Source of the DNA: Streptomyces sp. ML-6 | Lineage (GTDB): Bacteria > Actinomycetota > Actinomycetes > Streptomycetales > Streptomycetaceae | Direction of reading: 5' to 3' | DNA: 64,000 bases | NCBI RefSeq assembly: GCF_030116705.1 | Contig: NZ_JAOTIK010000001.1 | Coordinates: 5,298,501 to 5,362,500 of the forward strand | Part shown: in pieces, positions 16,486-24,962 of the stretch | Layout: each line of letters starts with the position of its first letter | Position numbering within the stretch: position 1 is the stretch's first letter | Position numbers and translations under genes: made by a program | The notes under the pieces: generated by a model | The model's input: the letters and a program-made list of their open reading frames with translations, nothing else | The model's database searches: none | Told to the model about the DNA's origin: nothing

Positions 16486-17619
16486 TCAGAACTTGTTGCG
16501 CGGGGTGATGCCCAGCGACATGCCCGACAGACCGCGCTTGCGGCCGCCCAGCTTGTCCGCGATGGTGCGCAGCGCCTTGCCGGCCGGGGAGTCGGGGTCG
16601 GACAGGACGACCGGCTTGCCCTCGTCGCCGCCCTCGCGCAGCCGCACGTCGATCGGGATGGAGCCGAGCACCGGCACCTCCGCGCCGACCGTCCTCGTCA
16701 GGCCCTCGGCGACCTTCGCGCCGCCGCCGGTGCCGAACACGTCGACCATCTCGTCGCAGTGCGGACACGGCATGCCCGACATGTTCTCGACGACGCCGAC
16801 GATCTTCTGATGGGTCTGCACGGCGATCGAACCGGCCCGCTCGGCCACCTCGGCCGCCGCCTGCTGCGGGGTCGTGACGACCAGGATCTCGGCGTTCGGC
16901 ACCAGCTGGGCCACCGAGATCGCGATGTCACCGGTGCCCGGCGGCAGGTCGAGCAGCAGGACGTCCAGGTCGCCCCAGTACACGTCGGCGAGGAATTGTT
17001 GGAGCGCGCGGTGGAGCATCGGGCCGCGCCACACCACCGGGGCGTTGCCCGGGGTGAACATGCCGATGGAGATGACCTTCACGCCGTGCGAGGACGGCGG
17101 CATGATCATGTTCTCGACCTGGGTCGGCTTCCCGTCCGCGCCGAGCATCCGCGGCACGCTGTGCCCGTAGATGTCCGCGTCCACGACCCCGACCTTGAGG
17201 CCCTCGGCCGCCATCGCCGCGGCGAGGTTCACCGTCACGGACGACTTGCCGACGCCGCCCTTGCCGGACGCGACCGCGTAGACCCGGGTCAGCGAGCCGG
17301 GCTTGGCGAACGGCACCTCGCGCTCCGCCGTGCCGCCGCGCAGCGAGGCCGCGAGCTCCTTGCGCTGCTCGTCGCTCATCACGTCCAGCGTGACGTCGAC
17401 CCGGGAGACGCCCTCGACACGGGAGACCGCGTCCGTCACGTTCTTGGTGATCGTCTCGCGCATCGGACAGCCCGAGACCGTGAGATAGACCGTGACAGCG
17501 ACCGCACCGTCGGCGCCGATCTCGACGGATTTCACCATGCCCAGCTCGGTGATCGGACGGTGGATCTCCGGGTCGTTCACTGTCGCCAGTGCCTCAAGCA
17601 CCGCGTCTTCCGTAGCCAT
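16486..17619 (-). CDS. mrp: Mrp/ApbC/NBP35-family iron-sulfur carrier ATPase
   Basis: A 377-residue P-loop ATPase that scaffolds and delivers Fe-S clusters to apoproteins in the cytoplasm. Residues 1-95 are a MIP18/DUF59 domain with the conserved SGCPMRE cysteine. The deviant Walker A is ASGKGGVGKSS near residue 123. Switch regions VDADIYG and DLPPGTGD follow, and the cluster-bridging CxxC is CPHC near 280-283. The fusion of DUF59 with the ATPase is normal for actinobacteria. The start ATG is leaderless (TACTAT 6 nt upstream). The orthologue by position in M. tuberculosis is Rv1229c. Confidence 0.92.
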   Translation of the reverse strand: MATEDAVLEALATVNDPEIHRPITELGMVKSVEIGADGAVAVTVYLTVSGCPMRETITKNVTDAVSRVEGVSRVDVTLDVMSDEQRKELAASLRGGTAEREVPFAKPGSLTRVYAVASGKGGVGKSSVTVNLAAAMAAEGLKVGVVDADIYGHSVPRMLGADGKPTQVENMIMPPSSHGVKVISIGMFTPGNAPVVWRGPMLHRALQQFLADVYWGDLDVLLLDLPPGTGDIAISVAQLVPNAEILVVTTPQQAAAEVAERAGSIAVQTHQKIVGVVENMSGMPCPHCDEMVDVFGTGGGAKVAEGLTRTVGAEVPVLGSIPIDVRLREGGDEGKPVVLSDPDSPAGKALRTIADKLGGRKRGLSGMSLGITPRNKF

Positions 17620-17625
17620 ACCTCG

Positions 17626-17631
17626 ATAGTA
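17626..17631 (-). promoter_or_regulatory. -10 box of a leaderless mrp transcript
   Basis: On the minus strand TACTAT ends 6 nt before the mrp ATG (17619), with no ribosome site between. Confidence 0.6.
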
Positions 17632-17715
17632 CGGGTGCGCGCGACGCTCCTTGAGGGTGGTGGTGGGCGACGGGAGGGCGGTACGGCGCCCATTGCTACG
17701 GGTGAGTAGCACCGG

Positions 17716-18273
17716 TCAGTGGTCTTCGTCACTCTCGGCCGTGAGCAGGGCCTCCCGGTCGTCCAGGTCCTTCACGAGGTCCTCCAGCTCGGAGCGGATC
17801 CAGTCGCGGGTGGCGACCTCGCCGAGCCCCATCCGCAGCGACGCGATCTCCCGGGTGAGGTACTCGGTGTCCGCGATGGAGCGCTCGTTCTGCTTGCGGT
17901 CCTGCTCGTGGGTGACCCGGTCGCGGTCGTCCTGCCGGTTCTGCGCGAGCAGGATCAGCGGGGCCGCGTAGGAGGCCTGGAGCGACAGCATCAGCGTCAG
18001 GAAGATGAACGGGTACTGGTCGAACCGCCACGGCAGGGGCGCGAAGACGTTCCACAGCACCCAGACGATGATGACCAGCGTCATCCAGACGATGAACCGC
18101 CCGGTGCCCAGGAAGCGGGCGATCCGTTCGGAGAACCGGCCGAACGCCTCCGGGTCGTAGTCGGGCAGCACCTTGCGGCGCGGGTCCTTCGGCTGGTCCA
18201 GCCGGTGGCGCGGCGGGCGCACGATGCCCGAGGCGCCCGCCGGCCCCGTCTTCGTGCGTTCCTCAGCCGTCAC
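17716..18273 (-). CDS. DUF1003 membrane protein
   Basis: A 185-residue protein with two transmembrane helices (FIVWMTLVIIVWVLWN and YPFIFLTLMLSLQASYAAPL) separated by a short acidic loop, the DUF1003 signature, ending in NRQDDRDR and a cytoplasmic coiled region. The function of the family is unknown. The GTG start overlaps the 3' end of the upstream MgtE-N/CBS gene by 11 bp, so the two are surely one operon. This suggests the DUF1003 protein may supply membrane function to its partner, which has no membrane segments. Confidence 0.88.
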   Translation of the reverse strand: MTAEERTKTGPAGASGIVRPPRHRLDQPKDPRRKVLPDYDPEAFGRFSERIARFLGTGRFIVWMTLVIIVWVLWNVFAPLPWRFDQYPFIFLTLMLSLQASYAAPLILLAQNRQDDRDRVTHEQDRKQNERSIADTEYLTREIASLRMGLGEVATRDWIRSELEDLVKDLDDREALLTAESDEDH

Positions 18274-19537
18274 GGGCCACCCCCTCCTCGCTGTGGAAGT
18301 CGGTCTCCCGCCAGTCCTCGGGCAGCAGGTGGTCGAGGACGTCGTCCACCGTCACCGCGCCGAGCAGCGACCCGCTCTCGTCCACCACGGGGGCCGAGAC
18401 CAGGTTGTACGCGGCCAGATAGCTCGTCACGGCCGGCAGCGGGGTGTCCGGGCCGAGAGGGACGAGATCGCTGTCCACGACCGAGCTGACCAGGGTGTAC
18501 GGCGGATCGCGCAGCAGCCGCTGGAAGTGCACGGTGCCCAGGTACTTGCCAGTCGGCGTCTCGTCGGGGGAGCGGCACACGTACACCTGGGCGGCGAGCG
18601 CCGGGGACAGGTCGGCCTGCCGGACCCGGGCGAGGGCGTCGGCGATCGTCGCGTCCGGCCGCAGGATGATCGGCTCGGTGGTCATCAGCCCGCCCGCGGT
18701 CCGCTCCTCGTACGACATCAGGCGCCGCACGTCGGCCGCGTCGCCCGGCCGCATCAGCGTCAGCAGCCGCTCCTTGTCCTCCTCCGGCAGCTCGGACAGC
18801 AGGTCGGCCGCGTCGTCCGGGTCCATCGCCTCCAGGACGTCGGCGGCGCGTTCCTCCTGGAGCTTGCCGATGATCTCCACCTGGTCGTCCTCGGGCAGCT
18901 CCTCCAGGACGTCGGCGAGCCGGTCGTCGTCGAGCGCGGCGGCCACCTCGGCCCGCCGCTTCGGCGACAGGTGGTGCAGCGCGTTGGCCACGTCCGTCGG
19001 GCGCAGCCGCTCGAAGGTGGCGACCAGCGTCTCGGCGCCCTGCCCCACCTCCTCCAGCGAGAACCCGCTGACGGCCGACCAGTCGACCGTCAGGGTCTCG
19101 CCCTTGCGGCGCAGCGCCCCGGCCTTGCCCTTGCGCACGAAGTACTTGTCGATCTCCCAGTCGCGGCGGGCCGGGAGCTGCTGGATGGCGACGTCGAGGA
19201 CGGTGACCTCCTCGCCGGTCTCCACCAGGCGGACCCGCCGGTCGAGGAACTCGCCGAGCACCAGCCGTTCGGTGGGCCGCTGCTCGAAGCGCCGCATGTT
19301 GACCACGCCGGTGGTGATGACCTGACCGGACTCGACGCCCGTCACCCGGGTCATCGGGAGGAAGATCCGGCGACGGCTGAGCACCTCGACGACCAGGCCG
19401 AGCAGCCGGGGCGGCCGGCCGCCGACCCGCAGCATCGCGACCAGATCGCGGACCCGGCCCACCTGGTCGCCGTTGGGGTCGAAGACCGGGACGCCGGAGA
19501 GGTGCGAGACGAAGACCCGGGGGGCGCCTGCCGCCAT
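18263..19537 (-). CDS. MgtE-N and CBS domain protein without a channel domain
   Basis: A 424-residue soluble protein. The first ~170 residues carry two PRC-barrel-like segments (VFVSHLSGVPVFDPNGDQVG; RRVRLVETGEEVTVLDVA). Residues ~190-290 are the helical MgtE_N superhelix (VANALHHLSPKRRAEVAAAL ... LSELPEEDKERLL). Two CBS domains then follow (TTEPIILRPDATIADAL; VVDSDLVPLGPDTPLPAV). The C-terminal five-helix Mg2+ channel of true MgtE is absent. Hence magnesium transporter labels are misleading. It may be a Mg2+ or nucleotide sensor acting with the coupled DUF1003 protein. An AAGGAGG site precedes the ATG. The position matches Rv1232c. Confidence 0.88.
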   Translation of the reverse strand: MAAGAPRVFVSHLSGVPVFDPNGDQVGRVRDLVAMLRVGGRPPRLLGLVVEVLSRRRIFLPMTRVTGVESGQVITTGVVNMRRFEQRPTERLVLGEFLDRRVRLVETGEEVTVLDVAIQQLPARRDWEIDKYFVRKGKAGALRRKGETLTVDWSAVSGFSLEEVGQGAETLVATFERLRPTDVANALHHLSPKRRAEVAAALDDDRLADVLEELPEDDQVEIIGKLQEERAADVLEAMDPDDAADLLSELPEEDKERLLTLMRPGDAADVRRLMSYEERTAGGLMTTEPIILRPDATIADALARVRQADLSPALAAQVYVCRSPDETPTGKYLGTVHFQRLLRDPPYTLVSSVVDSDLVPLGPDTPLPAVTSYLAAYNLVSAPVVDESGSLLGAVTVDDVLDHLLPEDWRETDFHSEEGVARDG

Positions 19538-19753
19538 GCTGCGCCTCCTTCTTCCGTGTACGACTTCCGGGTACGACGTCCGAGCCCGGCCCGGTTGGCG
19601 GTCAATCGGCCGTTATGTCGTGATCAGGCTAGCCCGTACCGCTCGGGGCCTGCGCGGTGGATCCGTCCGTACGGCTCCCTGACGGAGCGTTCGTACGGCA
19701 CCGGTACGCTGCGGTCTGTCACCCCCGCCACGCAGATGAGAGGCAGTGCGCCC

Positions 19754-20518
19754 GTGACCCCTCCCGCCCCGCCCGTCCGGGCCCGACGCCGGACCGCCCT
19801 CGCCGTGATGCTCTGTGCCGGGCTGACCGCCGCGCTCACGGCCTGCGGCGGCGAGGACCCGGACGAGGGGACCAACGGCGTCGGCAGACTGACCGCCGCG
19901 CAGATCGAGAAGAAGACGCAGAAGGCGGCGGACTCCGCCGCTGCGGTGCGCCTCGCCGGATCGCTGGTCGGCAAGGGCGGCACGTACAAGCTCGACATGC
20001 AGCTCAAGGCGGACGGCGGCACGGGCTCGGTCGTCTCGAAGAACAGCACCTTCGAACTGCTGCGCATCGGGGACGAGCTCTACCTGAAGGCGGACGCCGG
20101 GTTCTGGAGCCACGAGGAGGAGTCCGGCGCCGACAGCGAGGCGGGCGGGGCCGCCGCCGACAAGCTCCGGGACAAGTACGTGAAGGTGCCCCAGGACGAC
20201 CCGGCGTACAAGCAGCTGCGCGGCTTCACGGAGAAGAAGACGCTGCTGGACGGCCTGCTCACGCTGCACGGCGCCCTCGCCAAGGGGGACCGGAAGAAGA
20301 TCGGCGCGACCCGGACCATCCAGATCACGGGCGACGAGGGCGCGGGCGGCACGCTCGACGTCTCGCTGAAGGGCACCGCGTACCCGCTGCGCTTCGCGCG
20401 CGGCGGCGGCGGGGGGACCGTGCTGCTGTCGGACTGGGGCAAGGACTTCACCCTGGAGGCGCCGGAGAAGGAGGACACGGTCGACTACGGGAAGCAGCTG
20501 CCCAGGACGACCTCCTGA
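19754..20518 (+). CDS. Predicted lipoprotein, LppX/LprG-like fold possible
   Basis: A 254-residue lipoprotein. A twin-Arg-containing signal (VRARRRTALAVMLCAGL) leads to the lipobox LTAC with lipidated C31. The mature part is Lys/Asp/Gly-rich and begins with a helix (RLTAAQIEKKTQKAADSAAA) followed by beta strands. This is the layout of actinobacterial lipoproteins of the LppX/LprG type that bind lipid ligands, but similarity was judged by eye only. I prefer GTG 19754 (GAGAGGCA about 9 nt upstream) to the ATG at 19736. A -10-like TACGCT lies at 19705-19710. It is divergent from the MgtE-N gene. Confidence 0.8.
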   Translation: MTPPAPPVRARRRTALAVMLCAGLTAALTACGGEDPDEGTNGVGRLTAAQIEKKTQKAADSAAAVRLAGSLVGKGGTYKLDMQLKADGGTGSVVSKNSTFELLRIGDELYLKADAGFWSHEEESGADSEAGGAAADKLRDKYVKVPQDDPAYKQLRGFTEKKTLLDGLLTLHGALAKGDRKKIGATRTIQITGDEGAGGTLDVSLKGTAYPLRFARGGGGGTVLLSDWGKDFTLEAPEKEDTVDYGKQLPRTTS

Positions 20519-20640
20519 CGGTGTCCGGGCGGCGGGGCGACGCCCCGGCCGGGTGGGACGGGCGCGCCGGGTGAGCCGGTGGGGCGGGCGTGCCGGGTGA
20601 GCTGGATGCGCCGGGGGAACGTCCCGGCCGGGTGAGACGG

Positions 20641-20702
20641 GCGCGCCAGATGCGCCGGGTGAGACGGGGGCGTTCTACGGGGCGCGCCAGATGCGCCGGG
20701 TG
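20641..20702 (+). repeat. 21-bp direct repeat, period 41
   Basis: GCGCGCCAGATGCGCCGGGTG occurs at 20641-20661 and 20682-20702 within a longer degenerate CGGGTGAG/GCGCC-rich tract (20560-20705) between two convergent genes. Confidence 0.8.
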
Positions 20703-20706
20703 CACC

Positions 20707-21243
20707 CTACGGGGTGCGCCGGCCCTTGCGGCCGCGCTTGAGGAGCAGGCGCGGCAGTCCGGCGGGCACCGGGCGGCGCGTCGTCGCGGGCGTCGGCAGG
20801 GGCGCCGCGGCCAGGGAGCCGTCCGGCAGTTCGGTACGGAAGTCGCCGGGCGTCAGCCGCAGCACCCGGCACTCCCGGGCCCACCGCTCCGTCATCCGTT
20901 CGGCGTCCGGCGCGTTCAGCCGCTTGCCCTTCAGCTCGGCGACGGCGGCCTCCCACTCCGGCGAGTGCGGCGCGAGCTCCGTCACCGCGGCCGTCCAGGC
21001 GATCAGCCGGCCGCCCTTGTCCTTGCTGCGCACGGTCACCTCGGCGGCGGCCCCGTCGCCGAGCCCGGCCGGGAACGGCTGTTCGCCGGGGCCGTCCCCG
21101 ACCAGGTGCGCCGCGCCCTCGTGCCACACGTGCCACAACGCCCGTGCGGGGCCGGTGCCCCGTACCCAGATCAGGCCGGACTTCTTGGTGGCCTCCTCGA
21201 CGAGGGCCCGGCCCAGTGGCAGATCGGCGGCGGCAGCAGTCAT
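20707..21243 (-). CDS. Conserved hypothetical protein
   Basis: A 178-residue soluble protein (MTAAAADLPLGRALVEEATK...). The first 100 residues suggest a small beta-barrel: GLIWVRGTGPARALWHVWHE, HLVGDGPGEQ and AEVTVRSKDKGGRLIAW as successive strands, reminiscent of split-barrel flavin-binding proteins, although no flavin motif is obvious. The C-terminus is a basic tail (LLKRGRKGRRTP). It lies directly downstream of corA on the same strand (58-bp gap) and may be co-transcribed. I do not recognise a function. Confidence 0.75.
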   Translation of the reverse strand: MTAAAADLPLGRALVEEATKKSGLIWVRGTGPARALWHVWHEGAAHLVGDGPGEQPFPAGLGDGAAAEVTVRSKDKGGRLIAWTAAVTELAPHSPEWEAAVAELKGKRLNAPDAERMTERWARECRVLRLTPGDFRTELPDGSLAAAPLPTPATTRRPVPAGLPRLLLKRGRKGRRTP

Positions 21244-21301
21244 GCCCGCACTCTATGGGATCGGCCGCGGGCCGGGACCGGGGCGGCGGGCGGACCGGTG
21301 G

Positions 21302-22417
21302 TCAGAGCCAGCCGTTGCGCTTGAGCGTGCGGTGGATGGAGAAGCAGACCACGCCGATGACGCCCAGCACCATCGGGTAGCCGTACCGCCAGCCCAGCTC
21401 GGGCATGTGCTTGAAGTTCATGCCGTAGACGCCGCAGATCATCGTCGGCACGGCGACGATGGCCGCCCAGGACGTGATCTTGCGCATGTCCTCGTTCTGC
21501 GCGACGGTCGCCTGCGCCAGGTTGGCCTGGAGGATGGAGTTCAGCAGCTCGTCGAAGCCGATGACCTCCTCGTGCACCCGCGCCAGGTGGTCGGCGACGT
21601 CACGGAAGTACTTCTGGATGTCGGGGTCGATCAGCCGCATCGGCCGCTCGCTCAGCAGCTGCATCGGCCGCAGCAACGGCGACACCGCCCGCTTGAACTC
21701 CAGTACCTCGCGCTTCAGTTGGTAGATCCGGCCCGCTTCCGAGCCGCGCGGGCTGCCCTTCGCCGGGGCGGAGAAGACCTCGATCTCCACCTCGTCGATG
21801 TCGTCCTGGACGGCCCCGGCCACCGCGATGTAGCCGTCGACGACGTGGTCGGCGATGGAGTGCAGCACCGCGGAGGGGCCCTTGGCGAGCAGCTCGGGGT
21901 CGTCCTGGAGCCGGTGGCGCAGCGCGCGCAGCGAGCCGTGCCCGCCGTGCCGCACGGTGATGACGAAGTCCCGGCCGGTGAAGCACATCACCTCGCCGGT
22001 CTCCACCACCTCGCTGCTGGCGGTGAGTTCGGCGTGCTCGACGTAGTGGATGGTCTTGAAGACGGTGAAGAGCGTGTCGTCGTACCGCTCCAGCTTCGGC
22101 CGCTGGTGGGCGTGGACGGCGTCCTCGACGGCGAGCGGGTGCAGTCCGAACTCCCGGGCGATGCCCGCGAATTCCTCCTCGGTGGGCTCGTGCAGACCGA
22201 TCCAGGCGAAGCCGCCCTCGGCCCGCACCTCGAGCATCGCCTCGTGCGGGGTGCGGCAGGTGCCGTGCTCCAGGCGCCGGCCGTCGCGGTAGACCGCGCA
22301 GTCGACGACCGCGCTGGAGGCGGACGGGTCGCGGGTGGTGTCGTAGGCGTTGTGCAGGGCGTTGCTCTTGCGCAGGGACGGGCGCACGGCGGCGCGCAGG
22401 TCGCGGATCATCGACAT
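21302..22417 (-). CDS. corA: Magnesium/cobalt transporter CorA
   Basis: A 371-residue CorA channel protein. It has a large cytoplasmic alpha/beta funnel domain, a long stalk helix, then the signature YGMNFKHMPE, with the GMN selectivity motif closing TM1 and the MPE-type loop before TM2 (YPMVLGVIGVVCFSIHRTLK). It imports Mg2+ as a homopentamer. The ATG follows GAAGAGGAGCC. Its leader is over 300 nt and contains two tiny open frames on the same strand. The M. tuberculosis orthologue by position is Rv1239c. Confidence 0.93.
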   Translation of the reverse strand: MSMIRDLRAAVRPSLRKSNALHNAYDTTRDPSASSAVVDCAVYRDGRRLEHGTCRTPHEAMLEVRAEGGFAWIGLHEPTEEEFAGIAREFGLHPLAVEDAVHAHQRPKLERYDDTLFTVFKTIHYVEHAELTASSEVVETGEVMCFTGRDFVITVRHGGHGSLRALRHRLQDDPELLAKGPSAVLHSIADHVVDGYIAVAGAVQDDIDEVEIEVFSAPAKGSPRGSEAGRIYQLKREVLEFKRAVSPLLRPMQLLSERPMRLIDPDIQKYFRDVADHLARVHEEVIGFDELLNSILQANLAQATVAQNEDMRKITSWAAIVAVPTMICGVYGMNFKHMPELGWRYGYPMVLGVIGVVCFSIHRTLKRNGWL

Positions 22418-22828
22418 GGCTGGCTCCTCTTCACGGAGGGCCGTCGTCGGGCACGCGGAACAACCCGGAATGGGGACGTGCGCTCACGTCCGCAAAGCGG
22501 GCGGCACCGCAGCGGCGCGATGACGGCGTTCGCTACAGACAGGCAAGAAAGGAGTGCTCTTCCGTCGTGCGCAATGCCATGGGCCTTGACCGAGAAGGCT
22601 TCAGATCACCGGGGGAAGGTGAGATGCGGAAGAGCGGTTGGTACTGCACGGTCGACTTCGATCCATGGCAGCCCCACCTCCTCCAGCCGGTCCCCCTTGG
22701 GGGATGACGTGTCGTCGGGGCTGAGAGCGACGCTTCTGCGTGCTGCCCCGACCAGCGGCCAAGACTATCAGCCGCCCGGCGGTCAATCCCTTACTTTGCC
22801 CGTTCCATACGCGTTCTATGCTCGCGGG
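22418..22828. promoter_or_regulatory. 411-bp divergent region: corA leader and promoter of the gene at 22829
   Basis: It holds the corA leader. On the minus strand, 22601-22666 encodes a 21-residue peptide (MDRSRPCSTNRSSASHLPPV then I) with GGAGGAGG upstream. 22533-22580 could encode a 15-residue peptide (MALRTTEEHSFLACL). A small CCCCC/GGGGG hairpin lies near 22690-22703. I see no M-box riboswitch core. The right end carries the leaderless promoter of the next gene. Confidence 0.4.
22817..22822 (+). promoter_or_regulatory. -10 box of leaderless transcript
   Basis: TATGCT ends 6 nt before the ATG at 22829. CTTTGC 17 nt upstream is a plausible -35. Confidence 0.55.
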
Positions 22829-23413
22829 ATGGGAGAAATTCTTGCTCTGGTCGAGGCCCGGTTGCTGACGGCCCTCGGGGAACCGGACGCGCGCGCCGCA
22901 GTGACGTTTCTCGGCACGGACCGGATCGAGGTGCTCCGCTTCGTCGACGGCGATGTGGTGCGTTACGCCACACTCGGCATGTCCGCCCAGCCGATGGCCG
23001 ACCCGACCGCGGTCCTCGCCGACCCGGTGAAGGGGCCGCGCGCCGAGCTGGTCCTCTCCGTGCGCGCCGGGCTCGCCGACACCGACAAGGCGCTGCGCCC
23101 GCTCGCCGTGCTGGCGGCCTCCCCGCAGGTCGAGGGGGTGGTGGTGGCGCCGGGCGCCTCGCTGGACGTCGGCGAACCGTTGTGGCCGGGGGCGCCCTTC
23201 AGCTCCGTACTGGTCGCGGAGCCGGGCGGCCTGGTCGAGGACCTGGAGCTGGATGCGCCGATGGACCCGGTCATGTTCCTGCCGCTGCTGCCGATGACGC
23301 CCAACGAGGCCGCGTGGAAGCGGGTCCGGGGCGCGCAGGAACTCCAGGAGCGGTGGCTCTCGCACGGCACGGACCTGCGCGACCCGCTGCGCGGCTCGGT
23401 ACCGCTGGACTGA
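22829..23413 (+). CDS. Suppressor-of-fused-like (SUFU) domain protein
   Basis: A 194-residue soluble protein matching the bacterial SUFU-like group by pattern: RIEVLRFVDGDVVRYATLGMSA, then an ELVLSVR strand, GASLDVGEPLWPGAPFSSVL and a terminal LLPMTPNEAAWKR segment (the family's LxPxxxxE motif). In bacteria these proteins are often immunity or regulatory modules, but no toxin gene lies beside it. The start is a leaderless ATG. It is divergent from corA. Confidence 0.78.
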   Translation: MGEILALVEARLLTALGEPDARAAVTFLGTDRIEVLRFVDGDVVRYATLGMSAQPMADPTAVLADPVKGPRAELVLSVRAGLADTDKALRPLAVLAASPQVEGVVVAPGASLDVGEPLWPGAPFSSVLVAEPGGLVEDLELDAPMDPVMFLPLLPMTPNEAAWKRVRGAQELQERWLSHGTDLRDPLRGSVPLD

Positions 23414-23420
23414 TCCCGGC

Positions 23421-23462
23421 CCCGGCGTCCCGGTCCCGGCGTCCCGGTCCCGGCGTCCCGGC
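23421..23462 (+). repeat. 14-bp tandem repeat, three copies
   Basis: CCCGGCGTCCCGGT occurs as three consecutive copies (23421-23434, 23435-23448, 23449-23462, the last ending in C), between convergent genes. The rest of 23463-23572 is low-complexity GC with no gene. Confidence 0.85.
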
Positions 23463-23572
23463 CCTGGTCCCGATGTCCCGGCCCCGGACGTCCGGCGCGC
23501 GGGCGGGGCGGTACGGGACGGGCGGCGGCCCCGTGGCAGGACCGCGAAAAGGACAACGGGACGGGTGGCGGC

Positions 23573-24805
23573 TCAGTCGGCGAAGGCCGCGCCCCCGTCC
23601 TCGGCGGCGTGCTTCGGCCCCAGCGCCTCCGCCTCGTGGGTCAGCGCCGAGCGCCGGGCCCACACGACGAGCGCGCCGGCCACGGCCGCGACCGCCGCGA
23701 CCACGAACGGGACGTGGATGTCGCTCCACTCCTCGATCTTCGGGGCGAGGTACGGGGCGGCGGCAGCGGCGAACCAGCGGACGAAGTTGTACCCCGCGCT
23801 CGCCACCGGCCGCGGCGCGTCCGAGACGCCGAGCGCCAGCTCCGTGTAGACGGTGTTGTTCATGCCGATGAAGGCGCCGGAGACGATCGTGCAGACGATG
23901 GCGGCGGTGTGGTCGCCGTACCCCAGGACCAGCAGGTCCACGGCGAGCAGCAGCAGCGAGGCGCCGAGCACCTTCAGCGAGCCGAAGCGTTCCTGGAGCC
24001 GCGGGGCGACGAGCACCGAGAAGACCGCGAGCAGCAGGCCCCAGGCGAAGAACACCGCGCCGGCCCGGTAGGGCGTCATGTCCAGCACGAACGGGGTGAA
24101 CGCCAGGATCGTGAAGAACGCGTAGTTGTAGAAGAACGCCGAGGCCGCGACCGAGGCCAGACCACCGTGGCCGAGGGCCCTGATCGGGTCCAGCAGCGAG
24201 GTCTTCCGGGCGGGCCGGGGCTGCTCCTTCAGGAACGCGGTGATGCAGAGGAAGCCGATCGCCATCAGCGCGGCCGTGCCGAAGAACGGGTAGCGCCAGC
24301 TGGCGTCGCCGAGCAGCGCGCCGAGCAGCGGTCCGCACGCCATGCCGAGGCCGAGCGCCGACTCGTAGAGCAGGATCGCCGCCGCGCTGCCGCCGGCCGC
24401 CGCGCCGACGATCACGGCGAGTGAGGTCGACACGAAGAGGGCGTTGCCCAGTCCCCAGCCGGCCCGGAAGCCGACGAGTTCGCCGACGGACGTGGAGGTG
24501 CCGGAGAGCGCTGCGAAGACGACCACGAGCGCCAGCCCGGCCAGCAGCGTCCTGCGGCCGCCCAGGCGACTGGACACGAAGCCGGTGACGAGCATCGCCA
24601 CGGCGGTGATCAGGAAGTACGAGGTGAAGAGGAGGGACACCTGGCTGGGCGTCGCCTCCAGCCCCTTGGCGATGGACGGGAGAATCGGGTCCACCAGGCC
24701 GATTCCCATGAACGCGACGACAGAGGCGCCCGCCGTGGCCCAGACGGCCTTCGGCTGGCGCAGGATGCTGCCCGCGCCCTGATCGAACGGATCCTCTCCC
24801 TGCAT
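23573..24805 (-). CDS. MFS transporter (drug/efflux type)
   Basis: A 410-residue permease with about 12 transmembrane helices. Motif A-like segment TGFVSSRLGGRRTLLAG lies between TM2 and TM3. GLVDPILPSIAKGL at TM1 and YESALGLGMACGPLLGALLG at TM5 (motif C-like, typical of antiporters) suggest a DHA1-type efflux pump. Start ATG 24805 follows GAGGAGACCC. Expression should be controlled at the operator within its promoter (24845-24874). No regulator gene is adjacent, so the controlling TetR/MarR-type protein is encoded elsewhere. Substrate unknown. Confidence 0.88.
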   Translation of the reverse strand: MQGEDPFDQGAGSILRQPKAVWATAGASVVAFMGIGLVDPILPSIAKGLEATPSQVSLLFTSYFLITAVAMLVTGFVSSRLGGRRTLLAGLALVVVFAALSGTSTSVGELVGFRAGWGLGNALFVSTSLAVIVGAAAGGSAAAILLYESALGLGMACGPLLGALLGDASWRYPFFGTAALMAIGFLCITAFLKEQPRPARKTSLLDPIRALGHGGLASVAASAFFYNYAFFTILAFTPFVLDMTPYRAGAVFFAWGLLLAVFSVLVAPRLQERFGSLKVLGASLLLLAVDLLVLGYGDHTAAIVCTIVSGAFIGMNNTVYTELALGVSDAPRPVASAGYNFVRWFAAAAAPYLAPKIEEWSDIHVPFVVAAVAAVAGALVVWARRSALTHEAEALGPKHAAEDGGAAFAD

Positions 24806-24844
24806 GGGTCTCCTCGCTCTCCACCAGGTCGGTGCAATGTGCAC

Positions 24845-24890
24845 AGAATAAGTTAGATAGACTAATGAGTGCAAGTTACATCTAAATTTG
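24845..24890 (-). promoter_or_regulatory. MFS promoter with palindromic operator
   Basis: On the minus strand: -35 TTGCAC (24869-24874), 18-bp spacer, -10 TATTCT (24845-24850). The spacer contains TTAGTCTATCTAA (24853-24865), a TTAG-N5-CTAA palindrome. A second half-site pair TTAGAT/ATCTAA spans 24853-24885. The AT-rich island stands out from the surrounding DNA. A bound repressor here would block RNA polymerase. Confidence 0.7.
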
Positions 24891-24962
24891 CCGGTGAAGG
24901 GCGCACTACGGACGGGTGATCTTGCTTGACGCGGCGACGGTCCTGGAGGACCGTTGGTCGCT

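Noticed and set aside
18263..19537. Magnesium transporter MgtE
   Set aside because: The membrane channel domain is absent, so it cannot transport by itself.
22418..22828. M-box magnesium riboswitch in the corA leader
   Set aside because: I could not find the conserved core segments or long helical arms; only a short C5/G5 hairpin is present.
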